Origin: Gnomoniopsis sp. IMI 355080
Lineage: Eukaryota > Ascomycota > Sordariomycetes > Diaporthales > Gnomoniaceae
DNA length: 64,000 nt
Reading direction: 5' to 3'
Assembly: GCA_027946555.1 (NCBI GenBank)
Contig: JAPEVC010000087.1
Location: 1-64,000 of the forward strand
Positions within the stretch are counted from its first letter, which is position 1; each line of letters begins with the position of its first letter. Below the pieces are notes generated by a model. It was not told the origin of the DNA, did no database searches, and saw only the letters and a list, made by a program, of their open reading frames with translations. Shown here in pieces: positions 19,142-30,735 of this stretch. Position numbers and translations under genes: made by a program.

Positions 19142-22100
19142 TTAAAGCAACGCCCCCGCGTTCAGCTGGACGCAATTATTCAACAAAGTCGCACCTTCAT
19201 GCAACAACTCCCACCGCGTCGTCAGAAAGGTATCCTTCAGTACAAGCAACAAGCTACTGTTGTTGTTCAACCCCTTCATTGTCCTCAACACTTCAGGATC
19301 TGTCCCACCGCCATAAGTAATCAGATAATCTCGCATCTGCCGCACCTTCTCCGCCTTGCTCGTAGGTATCGTGACGTCCGGGCACGCACCCTCCAGTGCG
19401 TGCCCATAACTCCAGACCACGAGTGCTGCAAAGTACAGCACCCACGGTCTATTGAGTAGGACGTCGTCGCGAGCCAGATAGGGAACTTCGTCTGGGTTGG
19501 GCAGAGAATTGTTGTTATACCCACCCGGCACAGTCGGTGGTCGCGATACACCGCTGCCCTCCACAAGCACGGAGAATAGGAATTTAAGCGCATACCACGT
19601 GGCGTCCCTCGCACGCACCGACGGCGCCCATATGTCTTTCATGCGCCGCTGCGCGCTACTTAGGTCCTGGGGCCCGATAGCCCTGCCCAGGAGCCGTTTT
19701 GCGCGCGCAAAGATCTGGCAGTCGACAATGTCGACGTGCATGGCCATGTGGGCAAGGTGGTGCAAGACGACACGGGATTCGAAAACAGTACTGGAGTCGG
19801 CAGTGGGATTGGCGGAGTTGAAGCCGTATGGATCTTGGGGATTCTCGCCTTTCTTGAGTGACTTGTCAAAATCGTGTTTCCAGGAATCAAAGGCCCTCGT
19901 AAGTGTCGCCCGCCATTTGTCGCGTCCGCCAAGGGCGTTCGAGACGCCGCCACCCAGGGAGTTGACTTGTAGATCGCGCTGGTTCATGTGCCAGCTAACG
20001 TTCAAGAGACCAGCCATCAGGATCATGCGGCCGAATGGGTTGGTGAGGACCTCTTGGCCACTGAGAGTTCGCTTGAGCCCTTCCAGGAACGGAGCGGGCT
20101 TGAGTCCGTTCGACAAGAAATTCGCCTCCATTCTACCAACCTCAGCCCCGCTTGTAGCTCTCCATAACTTCTCGTCACAAGGTAGAGGAAGACGCATTTC
20201 ATGCGCCACCATGACCGTCGAGTGACCAAACATGGTCGCGTGTATGGAGTCGATGACAAAGGCAGCAAAAGCAGCGCGACGTGTGGCCTCATTTGTAATC
20301 CAATGATTCCACCACTCATCTGGTGTGTGGGCCACTCCAGAAGTGGATGATTGTCTGGAACTGGCTTTGTCTTCCCTCGGATTCGGTGGTGAGTCCAATG
20401 CGGATTTTCCAATCAAGGATCTACCACGACGCATCAAGGTAATTGTTGTCGCATGGTGTATATGTGCCCGCTCGTGCAGTTCTCGTGTCGAATACATCTT
20501 TTCATAGAGCTCGAGGAGGATTAGGGCCTGGAATATCCACAGCTTCGCCGGAGGTCGGAAGTTGCTATCCATGAATATCTCCCACCTCAGATGCCACGCC
20601 AGGAAGTTCGACAACTCTGCTCCGGCCATTGTGACCTTCGGTCCGTGAGTTCTATCGAGACAAGCTGCGCCGATAGTCATCATCGATATCAGTAGCAACG
20701 TTGGCGTCCTATCAGGCGAGAAGGTCGGCTTGTGCAGAATAGGCATCTGTTCGCTGAAGTGAACCCAGTAGGAGGCGATATAGGCCTGCATCATCTTGTG
20801 ACTGAGCATGTGGTCGTCAGTACGTTCGCCCTCGATGAAACTTTCCCTATTGTGCTCGACTGGTGCACGGCCAGTCTTTTCTGCAAAGCGCTCCTTTATA
20901 AACTCAAACACCTCGTTGGCCTTCTCTTCTGTGATGACAGACTCTGGCGGGTTTTGGTCCAGTAAGTTGTTCACAGCCATGACTTGCTGAGGACCAGTGG
21001 CTGGAAAGTATCCCATTTGGCTGGTTTCAGTGCCATAGTACGGTACACTATACTGATCAGCAAACTCTCCTTGACTGACCACCAAAGTTAGCCCCACCAC
21101 AAATCATGAAAGTAAAAGAAGTCCACTTACTTGGTATACTGGGGCATTATCTGATTCATCGCTGCTCCCTCGGCTCCTTGCGTATTGAACAAATAAGCCA
21201 TGAAGTCTTCTGGCATTCCAACGTACGGTGACTTGTTAAGCACGCTGTCGCTTCCAAATACTGGTATGGTTGTCTGATTTGTCATATTGTCGAGCATGAT
21301 CATTTCTCCAGCAGGCTGCGGTGGCCCCTGAAAGTGCTCGTTGATACCATGCTGTGGAACAAAGTCTGGTCCACCTTCCCTGGTCACATGGGGTGACGGT
21401 GCCGTTGGTTGAAAGTTAGACGGGGGCAAAGTGAAAGCTGGAGGAAAACTACCCTGCCCAGAGTAGGGATGCGCCGACTGAGGAGTGCCGTGAGGGTGAT
21501 GAACCTGATATCTTTGCTGCGAAGCCGGGGACAAAACATTATATTGCGGCACACTGGTCTGAACAGTAGGTCGCTGAGGACCATGTGGGGAATGATGTTG
21601 TTGTTGCTGCTGCTGCTGTGGTTGACCCTGCATGTGTCCGTATGTGCCATAGTTTACGCCATTTTGGTGCAATCCGCCATTCGGGTGTGGAAAGACCGGT
21701 GGCGTGTTAGTAATAGGCGTGAAAGGACTCCGCATATCGTCTTGAAATTGTGGGTGCATGGATGGTCTTGCATAGGCGCTGCCTGGCCTGTTCACCTCGG
21801 GAGAGATCGATCCAGGGGCAGGAAAAGCATGGCGACCATCGGTGCCAGGAGAAACATGGCCGGCAAGCAAGGAATCTCTGCGACTGAGTGCTGAGCCCTT
21901 GGCCGTGTGGCGTTCCTTGTGTCGGTTACATAAGTCGAGTCGGACGAATTGTCTATCGCAGCCCTCAAAATCGCACTTGTAGATCTGCTTGGGGTTGTGA
22001 TTGAGCTGATGTCGGTAACTGTGAGGTCCGGTTAGTTGAGGTATTCTAGGAGGCTTGGGTACTAGGGTCGACAAACAGGTGCTCGGCTCTCGAATAGCTT

Positions 22101-22390
22101 TTACCACACCCTTCTTGTGGACACTCAAACTTCTTGTCCAAGCCTTTCCGACTTCGTCGCCGCTTTCTATTTGGGCCGTCTTCACCATTGGAAGAAGAAT
22201 CTTGGTGATCTTCTCCGTCATCATCATGGCCGCCATGACTACCATTGCCCTCAGTCCTCACCTTGGGATCTATTTCGTCGTCTTGCTTCATCATTTCCGG
22301 CGGAGTAGGCTCCTGCAACGGAGACATGATCCCGGAACCTTTCATGCTCCGATGGATGTGGCTTGGCTGTGAGGACAAGACGGACGTCAT
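19142..22390 (-). CDS. C2H2 zinc-finger transcription factor with fungal regulatory domain
   Basis: The product is a nuclear DNA-binding regulator with unknown targets. The exons are complement(join(19142..21074, 21131..22018, 22077..22390)), 1044 residues in continuous frame. Two adjacent C2H2 fingers straddle the first intron: C90, C95, H108, H112 and C120, C125, H138, H142. They are preceded by the basic stretch RKRRRSRKG and an acidic Gly/His/Asp segment. A long Pro/Gln/His-rich region with a short poly-Gln run (about residues 270-290) separates the fingers from a fungal-specific transcription factor domain (about 490-850, with WVHFSEQMPILHKPTF and YEKMYSTRELHERAHIHH). This regulatory domain is usually paired with a Zn2Cys6 cluster. 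The C2H2 pairing is a known but less frequent ascomycete architecture. About 5 kb without genes lies upstream of the start. Confidence 0.87.
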
Positions 22391-25035
22391 TGTCTACACT
22401 CAGGGTTGCCGACTTCACAATGCCTATGTCTCGACTAACAGAGCTATACTGGTCGTGATACAGCGCGGGAGGGGCTGAGACAGCTTTGACAGAGGATGGC
22501 GATGTTTCTCGCGTTCCGGAGGATAAGATATTGCCCGTGAGCGAATCGGAGATGAACCAACAGCTTGGCTACACTGTAGTCAGGCTCAATCCAGCGTACT
22601 CCAGGCTGGCAGGATCGGATGCTGGATTCGTGATACACAGGGCCAATTTCCCGTCGGCCTTAGTGTGTCGGCCGGGCCAGCGTGATTTGCTCCAGTCAGA
22701 ACGGCACCAATGCGTGCTAGCAGAGGGTCCTGTCAAAGTCGCTAGGTATGCCACATCAACCCGAATTTCACAAGACCATGGCTGGTGCGTGCGAAATGAC
22801 ACAGCCAATGCTGCGAGAGATCCGCGGCTGAGCTTCTGCGAGGCGCGATTATGATAACCGAAAGTGGGCAGTTGAAAGCCCAGTTCCCGCTGATAAAAAA
22901 AATCTTGTTGAAAGTCAGCATTGCAAGACAAATGAGAGGCTTGTCGGGAAAGCTGGGACCCGATGAGATGGCGACAGACGCAGCGCAACCCGAGTTGGTA
23001 AGTCAACGCATGGACGGAGAAGAGAAGGAAAAGGGAATGGGGCGCCGCATTCCTCGGCAAGATATGGATATCGGCGGATCTAAGGCGCACCGGGGGCTGT
23101 GTCTGGAACTGGGAGAAGGGGGTGGGTTCATCTGTGCCATCCAACTACATTTGTGCCGACCATTTCAACGATGAGAGTCGGAAATGATACGACTTGGATC
23201 AGCTAGTCATGGAGAATCAACCACGCGACGAAGAACTCAGACTGCGGCATGTGGGCTTCGCAACGCGTACATGATGAGTGGCGTGGAGTGAGAAAGCAAC
23301 GAGCGGCTCAGAAAATCCAGAATTAGACATGGAATTCCAGCCAATTTGAGTCAGGCGGGAATCGACAGCAAGTCCGAGCGGGGGCATAATCCGGGGTAGA
23401 GGCGCGCGCAGGATACATGCACGAGGCTGGGCTGCCAGGGAAATTTCCAAAACAAGATAATGAAGCGATAATAATATACAATAGTACGAATCATGTATTT
23501 ACTGACCTTCCGGATCTGTGGGGGACAGCGCCTGGCAAATGGAGATCTGCGGCTAGTAAGGAAAGAGTCGTAATGTCTCTGTCTCGCAGGTAGTGCGTGG
23601 TGGATAGACTTTTACTTGAGGCGTGAAGCAAGACTGAAATGCCACTGTCGAGGACGATGGGGCAGTCGTACAAGGGCGTAAGTGTATGCTTGCAAGTAGA
23701 ACCTCAAAACTCACAGCCGGTGGACACAAGGCTGCGTTATGTCAGGCTGGACGACGCAGGGCGGATAGAATGCATCGAAAATGGTTTCCCCAGAAGATGG
23801 AATATTCGGTTGCAGATGAGGAAGAAGAGATCGTGGGTCGCAGATGCGGATGCAGGGCCCTGTCGTTGAACGGAGGTATGCAATGAGAGTGCTGCTGGCG
23901 TTCCGTGGGATAGAGTTGGGTGAGGATTGTCGTTCTTTTCTGGGGAAGAGAGTGGGATGGAGAAGGTGAATGGGACAGACCAGAGCAGGTTGACAGGCGA
24001 GGAACGTGGGGGCAGCCCGTCTTATTTCACGCATGTCCCCTACCTGTACTTGCCGACCTGGTAGGGCAGGGTCAGAGGACCCACCTGAGCCGTCCAAGGT
24101 TACCATGTCCATCTCGGTCAATCGCTCACCCAATGCGCATCTGTCCCGGGGCCTTCATCCTGCCTTGCCTCATTGTACATCGCAACAAAGTCGGCGCTAC
24201 TGGCCAAGGCATGCAGTAGCCTGGAGGCCACAGACTCATACAACTACCTTTGAAGTACCTAATGAAATCATCAGGTAAGTGGGCTGCGCCCTTTGGGCCG
24301 GATCTCGTCTGGGCACGCAACATTGCCGCCAAGTTCCTGGGGTCGGTCAGCATCCTTCTGCCTCTTGGGCGGTGGTTCTGGTCCATATCCAACAACATCT
24401 TTTCCCTTGATTCGGTGGTAATGACTGTAGTAATTAGGTATTTCAGTACAAGTGGTCTGAGTGTCTGGGAGTAAGTCGCCATAAGGAGGCTTTGCGACCC
24501 TCTTCCAGCCTGCCTACCCCACAAATTGCCGTGGGTCAAAGCGATGGCCGCCGCTCCGCCCCTGTCAACGTCAATGTGAAATCGGTTGAAACTGGGGCAT
24601 ATTCTTTGGAGATCCAAGCTCCTGGAAATTCAATGATCGACAAGTCCCACCCAAAACTTCGGACGCGGATCTTTAGCGGGTCGATGGCCTTGTCCCATAA
24701 GTAATTTTACTTTTGATCGTACCTGAGTACTTACCTACCTGAATTTGCCGATCTCTTGCAACAAGAACCTCATCGATCATACAGTAAGAAACAACATTTT
24801 GGGAGTGACTGTCTGTGCATTCACAACAATTGACTTTTTTCCTACTGAAAGGGGGGTGGCATCCAAACACTAGACCAAAGGTAATCTACCATATTATACA
24901 GGGTTTGTGAGGCCAGAAGGTATCCGATCGACCTCGCATCTCCGGCTACCGGGCTAGAGTGCTTCGTACCCACCTACCGAAGACCCATTTGGAACAGATT
25001 GCATGTTTTGCGCCGACGTGACAGCATGGGATAAT

Positions 25036-25065
25036 CTGGCACACTGGCACACTGGCACACTGGCA
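25036..25065. repeat. 8-bp tandem repeat, 3.75 copies
   Basis: The unit CTGGCACA is repeated perfectly three times, followed by a partial copy. Confidence 0.85.
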
Positions 25066-27007
25066 GACCAAAGTCCTCAGGTTCTGCAGCTGATACATCT
25101 CCTGGACCTTGCATACCGAAACGCTCACAACCCATGCCATCACTGAATAGTGCTAGAATGATACCGTAACAAGAGCCCCGGAGTCAGACCAACTCCCAGC
25201 TCCCCCCCCCCCTCCGGAATCTCAAGAGCGCATACGGTAACACGTGAGCAGGCAAGCAGGCCATGAACTTCTCGTCGGACATATCGAGTGCTCCACTTCC
25301 GCGGTCAAGTCTTTTAAGCAAAGCATGAGCAAAGGCCGTCGTCGTCAGAATCGTATGAGTAATGACGCTTGCTCCAGCGGCATCTGCGGATTGCCTCTAT
25401 AGGCCACGTGCATCGGTGGGGCTTGCCGCGGAGCCGTCGAGTCAAACGGGCAACTTGGCTAATGTCGAGCGAGTATTGCAATCCCCATAGTACTACCTTC
25501 AGAGGTACGATGTATATAACATCAAGTTCGGTAGGTAGGTTCGCCAAGCGCTGGGCTATTGGACACCCAGTTACTTGTGCATGCTCGTTATTTGTTCTTC
25601 ATCCTGCGAGAAGCCTTCTTTGCGAACTTGCGTTATGTGTCGAGGCTTGAGCACTTACATACATAGTATTAGCAAAGGGAACATGACTGCGGAGTAAAGT
25701 AGGAGCCTTGAACGGCGGACAAGTCACCTGCCCAAAGCTGGGGGCCGTGCTCGTCACCACCATCCTAGCGTCTGGGGAAGTCCCAAGTCAAAAGACAGGG
25801 TCGTGCCTTGGGCCCAATCAGTGGCAAGATGATAGATCACCTTTTCATTAAACAGGCGCTGCAGCGACACACATTTGTAATGTCATGCTTTCATGCTATT
25901 GTTCCATTGCACTATTCTTTCCTCTCAATCGACTCTCACTTAAGCCAAACCTCACCGCGTGAATTGAGGTTCTTGGCGTCTGAGTTCGGACAAGCCCGTT
26001 TGAGGATGGTACTTAAGTACTCGTGAACAACCCCCCCCCCCCCGACTTAGCCGAACCCGACACGCTGGGAAAAGCTGGAGACGGACCCGGGGCTATTCTT
26101 GTGGTCGGATCTACGTGCGAAGGCGCGGGTAGATACTAGGATAAGCTTTCTTGGTATTTTCGTCCCCACGACAGGGCGCGAGTCCAGCTCCAGGGCTTAA
26201 TGGCGTGGGGGTTTAGGTCTAATTCAACCGCGCCCTGCGCGCTCGAAACTAGCTTCTCCGGACCCTCCTAAGGCTGAGGCGACCTACTCAGTCGCACGAG
26301 GGAGTGCTCCATTCATCGCCAGAATTTGCACGTTGGTCTAGCGGAAGCGGGATGCTGTGCATTCGGACTGTGGCATCCGTACATAGCTGGATCTTGCAGC
26401 AAGGTCTTCGGCGGGCTCATTATGAAGCTCAGGCATTTCAGACCGAGGCGCTGCTGCGTCTTGACAAGTCGGTCGCCTCCAAGGATCAGCAAGCACATGA
26501 TCAATTGTGGCGTCTGACGAGTCGACGTGGGAAGCAAAATACTACCGGCGTTGACTTCAGCCTCCGGTTGTCGGCCAATTCCGAGGAACATCCCTCCACC
26601 GCAGACCCAGCTCAGTTCAAATCTGAAGGCAAGGACTCGGTGGCAGGCTGGCAGCAAGATACCCAGAGACAAGCAAAGGAAAATTCAGGTTGGTAACTCG
26701 GCAATTCGTCCGAACCTACAGGCCTCAATTGGATAGAAAACGCTGTACAGTGCGCCTTGCTACAATCTGCATGTGGGTCATGACTCCAACAGGAGGAGAC
26801 TTCGACGAAGATCGAGAGGCTATGCCGTTGAAGCAAGACAAGGCGGATGAGCCATATGACGAAGTCGAGGGCTAGAAGTGTCTTCCACTTCGACGCATGT
26901 GAGTCCAGAATGCTATCTGCATCCGAGCCGTCGCCTTAGCGGAACTCCGGAGAAACACTGGCCGGGTAGAGTCGAGCGATTCATGATTAAAGCCTTGGAT
27001 CTGGAAT

Positions 27008-27035
27008 CTCAAAGCTCAAAGCTCAAAGCTCAAAG
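27008..27035. repeat. 7-bp tandem repeat, 4 copies
   Basis: The unit CTCAAAG is repeated four times without change, about 430 bp before the SAP30-like ATG. Confidence 0.85.
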
Positions 27036-27465
27036 CAAGCAAAGGACAACGACTTTGTAGAAACTGGTCCAAAACATTTACACCTCTGCCAAATTACCCA
27101 CATCATCAAGCTTGATAAAGACAAATGTCTAAACACCTAGTTAGTGATTCTTACGGATGGGGTTATATAGTGAAGAGTTCGGGCCCGATCCTTGTCAGGC
27201 TTCTGACTTCCCGGCCGATTTCGTCATTGGGGAGAGAGAAGTGCCCTGTGCCTTGACCCCACACGATCGGCCAACCCGCGTGTCTTGCGAAAAGACCGAG
27301 GAAACTGGAGGGCTCCCTTTCGCTCTCACCACTTTGACACTACCCCCGACGGCGATCACTACCGACTACAATGCTGGCACTCGTTGGAAATTCTTGCTCC
27401 ATCTTTTCCACTACATCAAGCTCTCTGAATACAGACCGGACTTAGATAATCTCCACTGGCCCTTC

Positions 27466-28117
27466 ATGCCTCCCAAAGCGTCTCGAGCGGCGACCGCTGG
27501 ACAAGACGACTCCGAGGTGAAAGCCACGGCTGCCGAGAAGAAGAACGGCCATGGCCACACAAATGGCAAGATGAGACGTGTCGCGAGCCAACCGGGTTCA
27601 AATCTCAAAGATGTGCAGAACGCTGCAAGCTTACCAACACCTGCCATGGAGGCGACGGCCAGTGCTCCAGCTGCGAACCCCAGCGTGAGTTCAGTCCTTT
27701 CGCGAAGGCCCTCTCCACCAAGCGCCACATGCGCGCTTGCCAAAAGTCGCCCTCCTGACGTATTTTTTCCCACCATAGATCCAATGGTCCACATTCGACC
27801 GCGAAGTCCTTCACCGCTACCGTCGCGAACATAATCTCGAGACTCCGACCGCCTACGCAAGCGACTACCGCTCCTGGGTCTTGACACAGCCTGGCAGCAT
27901 CGGTTTATACTCTCCGACAATGGCCAAAAAGAAAGACCAACGCCGTCAGACGAGAGTGCAGTTGACTAGCACGGTTCGGAAGCACTTCAATAGCCAGGGC
28001 GTACAAGAAAACGATGCAATTGTCGACTTCATTCATCGGGTCAGGAAAGGGCGGCTGTCCAAGTTGAACGGCTTGCAGAAATCAGAAAAAAAGCCATCTG
28101 ACCATGAGAGGATATGA
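27466..28117 (+). CDS. SAP30-like Sin3-binding protein
   Basis: The product is a probable subunit of the Sin3/Rpd3 histone deacetylase complex. Coding exons are join(27466..27684, 27779..28117), 185 residues, with GTGAGT and CCATAG intron borders and continuous frame. Residues 1-73 are Ala/Lys/Pro-rich and likely disordered. Residues 74-170 match the SAP30 Sin3-binding domain as seen in fungi: an initial FDREVLHRYRREHNL helix, then SPTMAKKK, STVRKHFNSQGVQENDAIVD and FIHRVR. I chose the ATG at 27466, which opens MPPKASRA. An in-frame ATG at 27157 would add 103 residues without any recognisable domain. Yeast SAP30 is of similar size. Confidence 0.82.
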
Positions 28118-28987
28118 AAGCCGTCTTTGTTGGAGTTATATTGGAACAGGTAATACCTTGCGGAGGCTGGTAGGGTGATTGGCTTCTCTGAATGGTGCTC
28201 AGGGGCAGTCGAACTGTCACGGTCGGACAGCAGACCGATCCAACCTGCATTTTTAAATTTTATCAGGGAAAGGCCCGGGGAAAGGCCCAAAGGAAGAGGA
28301 CTGGCGTTTCGGTGCACACGGACTACCACGTATATATATATTTCTATTATGCATATGAGTAATGCTTTCAGTCCATACAGTTCAAGATTTGTCCCAAGTC
28401 AACGACGTGCACAGTATTCCGGTACTTGACTCCAAGGCACACTCCAAATCCGCATCGCGTCAGGGGATTTCGCGTCGGCTCTTGGTCTCGGTGCCGACCT
28501 CGGCAATTGATGGCTGTCAGTAGCACACAGTGCATAGAGACCATGGCAGACCTCTTGGACTTGCAAGATTACTATGAACAATCAGGAAGACTTTGTGCCT
28601 TGAGTAACATGATGGGGAAGTCCCAATCATCACACAAGATCAGATACCCGGACATTTTATTCTGGAGAAATCTGGAGAAAAAGAACAATTATGGGAGCAG
28701 TACCTAGGGCTGCTAGGGTCTCCACAACCTGGGTTTCTTAAGTCAGCGCTGCCCAATAGCAGACCGCATGTGTAATCCGGTGGGCCCCCCCGGTTCCCCG
28801 AGTCGCGATGTCAAGGCTCGTCATCAAGCTGCAAGTGTTAGAAATTTCTCGAACTTCGCTTTCAAGTTGCCGTACTCAAAATTTTGCAACCATCTTGCAC
28901 GGGCTCATCATCTTACAGCAAGCGTGCTGTCGCACCCGGCATTAATTTCACATCCATCCAAATGATTTAATTTGACCATTTCCCGAA
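28118..28987. other. Intergenic region upstream of MDJ1
   Basis: No gene is visible. The part close to MDJ1 holds the heat-shock element listed separately. A short TA-rich run (TATATATATA) lies at about 28332-28342. Confidence 0.5.
28841..28853 (+). promoter_or_regulatory. Heat-shock element upstream of MDJ1
   Basis: The sequence GAAATTTCTCGAA matches GAAnnTTCnnGAA, three perfect inverted HSF units, 135 bp before the MDJ1 ATG. Heat induction of this mitochondrial HSP40 is known in yeast; control by HSF here is inferred. Confidence 0.55.
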
Positions 28988-30735
28988 ATGCAACCAAGCA
29001 TTATCATTCGAGCAGCAGCACCTGCTCGACCGTCGCAATTATGCGGGCGGTCGCTGAAGGTGTCGACCGCCTGTCCGCAGACCAGGAAGCTCAGCACAAT
29101 TGTGTCTAGACCAAGATCAGCGAGGCGGCAGACATCGCGGAGATGCAGCGCACAATCACACTCTTTATCAAGAAGGGTAAGTCGTCTTTGACCTCGCGAA
29201 ACCTCTCTACCGCCGGACCCTGGCTAAGCGCAACCACATCCTGTAGGCTTTTCACGCAACATCGCGCTCTCTGGCGCCCATGAAAGATCCCTATCAGACT
29301 CTTGGCGTCAGCAAGAGCGCCACTGCGTCCGAAATCAAGAAGGCCTATTATGGCCTGGCAAAGAAGTTCCACCCAGACACGAATAAAGATCCCACGGCCA
29401 AGGACCAGTTCGCTAGTATCCAGTCTGCCTACGAAATCCTCTCCGACCCAAAGAAGAAAGAGCAGTATGACCAGTTTGGAGCGGCGGGCTTCGACCCCAG
29501 TGCTGGCGGCAGCCCGGGCGGTGACCCTTTTGGCGGCGGCGGCCCCTTTGGTTTCGGTGGTGGCCAAGGTGGTTTTGGTGGCGGATTCGGTGGCGGCGCG
29601 GGTGGGTTTGGCGGCTTTGAGGATCTTTTCAATCAAGCTTTCGGTGGGGGCAGCAGGGGAGGCCGAGGCAGGAACCCTTTCCAAGAGACAGCTGTGGTGG
29701 GAGACAATATCGAGGTGCAGACGACAATATCTTTCGTTGAAGCGGCCAAGGGTACCAGCAAAACGATTAACATCACCCCGTTGGCAACATGCGGTACCTG
29801 TAACGGAAAGGGGCTGAAAGAGGGGGCGAAGCGGGAGGCGTGCCGGAGCTGTGGTGGTAGCGGCACGAGAGTACACTTTATGTCGGGAGGCTTCCAAATG
29901 GCGTCGACTTGCAATACTTGCAGCGGATCCGGGACGACAGTACCGAAGGGCTCCCAATGCAAGAGCTGCAATGGGGACGGAGTAGTTAGGGAGAGGAAGA
30001 CGCTCACAGTGGACATACCCGGTGGCATCGAGGACGGCATGAGGTTAAGAGTCGATGGCCAGGGTGACGCGCCTGCTCTTGGCGCATCAGGCGACCCGAA
30101 CGCGAGGGGTATCAAGGGCGATCTATACGTGTTCGTGCGTATTGCGCCGGACCAGAAATTCAGCCGCGTGGGCTCCGACATCCTCTACACGGCCACGATA
30201 CCATTCACAACGGCACTGCTTGGAGGAGAAATTACGGTACCAACATTGGACGGCAAGGTCAACGTCAAGGTTGCCACGGGCACGTCAACCGGAGACAAGA
30301 TGACGCTCACCGGTATGGGTATGAAGAAATTGAGTGGCAGACGAGGCGGTTCGGGTGACTTGAAGGTCGAGTTCCGAGTCAACATGCCGAAGTACTTGTC
30401 TGTGAACCAACGCACCTTGATTGAGATGCTTGCAGATGAATTGGGTGACAAGACTGCTAAGAGGATCATGGTCAAACCCAACTCAGGTTCATCGTAGGTC
30501 GCCTAATCAGTCATGTTTTGTGTGTCTTTGGCTGACCGATACTGATTGCGGTAGTAGCGGCAGCAATGCAACGACGAGCGAAGACCACAAGAATGAAGGT
30601 TTTCTAAAGTCGATATGGCACAACCTGACAAACCACCCGGCTCATCAAAAGCAGCCCGAGACCGACAGCGAGGCCAAGTCCACCGACAAGTCAGAAGACA
30701 GCCAGAAGAAGACTGATGACGAGAAGAAGGACTGA
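28988..30735 (+). CDS. MDJ1: Mitochondrial DnaJ/Hsp40 co-chaperone
   Basis: The product stimulates mitochondrial Hsp70 in folding of imported proteins in the matrix. Exons are join(28988..29176, 29247..30493, 30555..30735), 538 residues. The first exon encodes an Arg/Ser/Ala-rich, acid-free leader, as expected for a mitochondrial presequence. Exon 2 opens with AFHATSRSLAP, typical of fungal Mdj1, followed by the J domain (about 75-138, HPD at 105-107). A Gly/Phe-rich region then leads to four CxxCxGxG zinc motifs (CGTCNGKG, CRSCGGSG, CNTCSGSG, CKSCNGDG) and the C-terminal substrate-binding domain. The third exon adds a Lys/Glu/Asp-rich tail. At the third exon two AG acceptors three bases apart (30554 and 30557) are both in frame, so one residue may vary. 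Confidence 0.93.

Larger units (their letters stand above)
22391..27465. other. Large gene-free region between C2H2 factor and SAP30-like gene
   Basis: This 5.1-kb stretch is divergent between two genes. Frames of 100-190 codons occur on both strands (for example 22569-23144 minus), but they overlap one another, lack domains and show no coherent exon chain. Visible structure is limited to two short tandem repeats (25036-25065 and 27008-27035) and C runs at 25202-25212 and 26031-26043. It may carry long leaders or regulatory DNA for the C2H2 gene, or a non-coding transcript. The sequence alone cannot decide. Confidence 0.5.

Noticed and set aside
19497..20225. 242-codon plus-strand frame
   Set aside because: Antisense to the regulatory domain of the C2H2 factor, which has clear family motifs.
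22569..23144. 191-codon minus-strand frame in the 5-kb gap
   Set aside because: No domain, overlaps other equally long frames, no supporting splice chain.
25036..25065. CRISPR-like array
   Set aside because: Simple 8-bp tandem repeat without spacers in a eukaryotic genome.
26335..26420. tRNA-like A box (TGGTCTAGCGG)
   Set aside because: No B box GGTTCGAnTCC at the right distance and no cloverleaf can be drawn.
27157..27465. 103-residue N-terminal extension of the SAP30-like protein
   Set aside because: In-frame ATG exists, but the segment has no recognisable domain and the internal start MPPKAS is more typical.
29106..29957. 283-codon minus-strand frame
   Set aside because: Antisense shadow of the MDJ1 J and Gly/Phe regions; composition is Ala/Thr/Arg low complexity.
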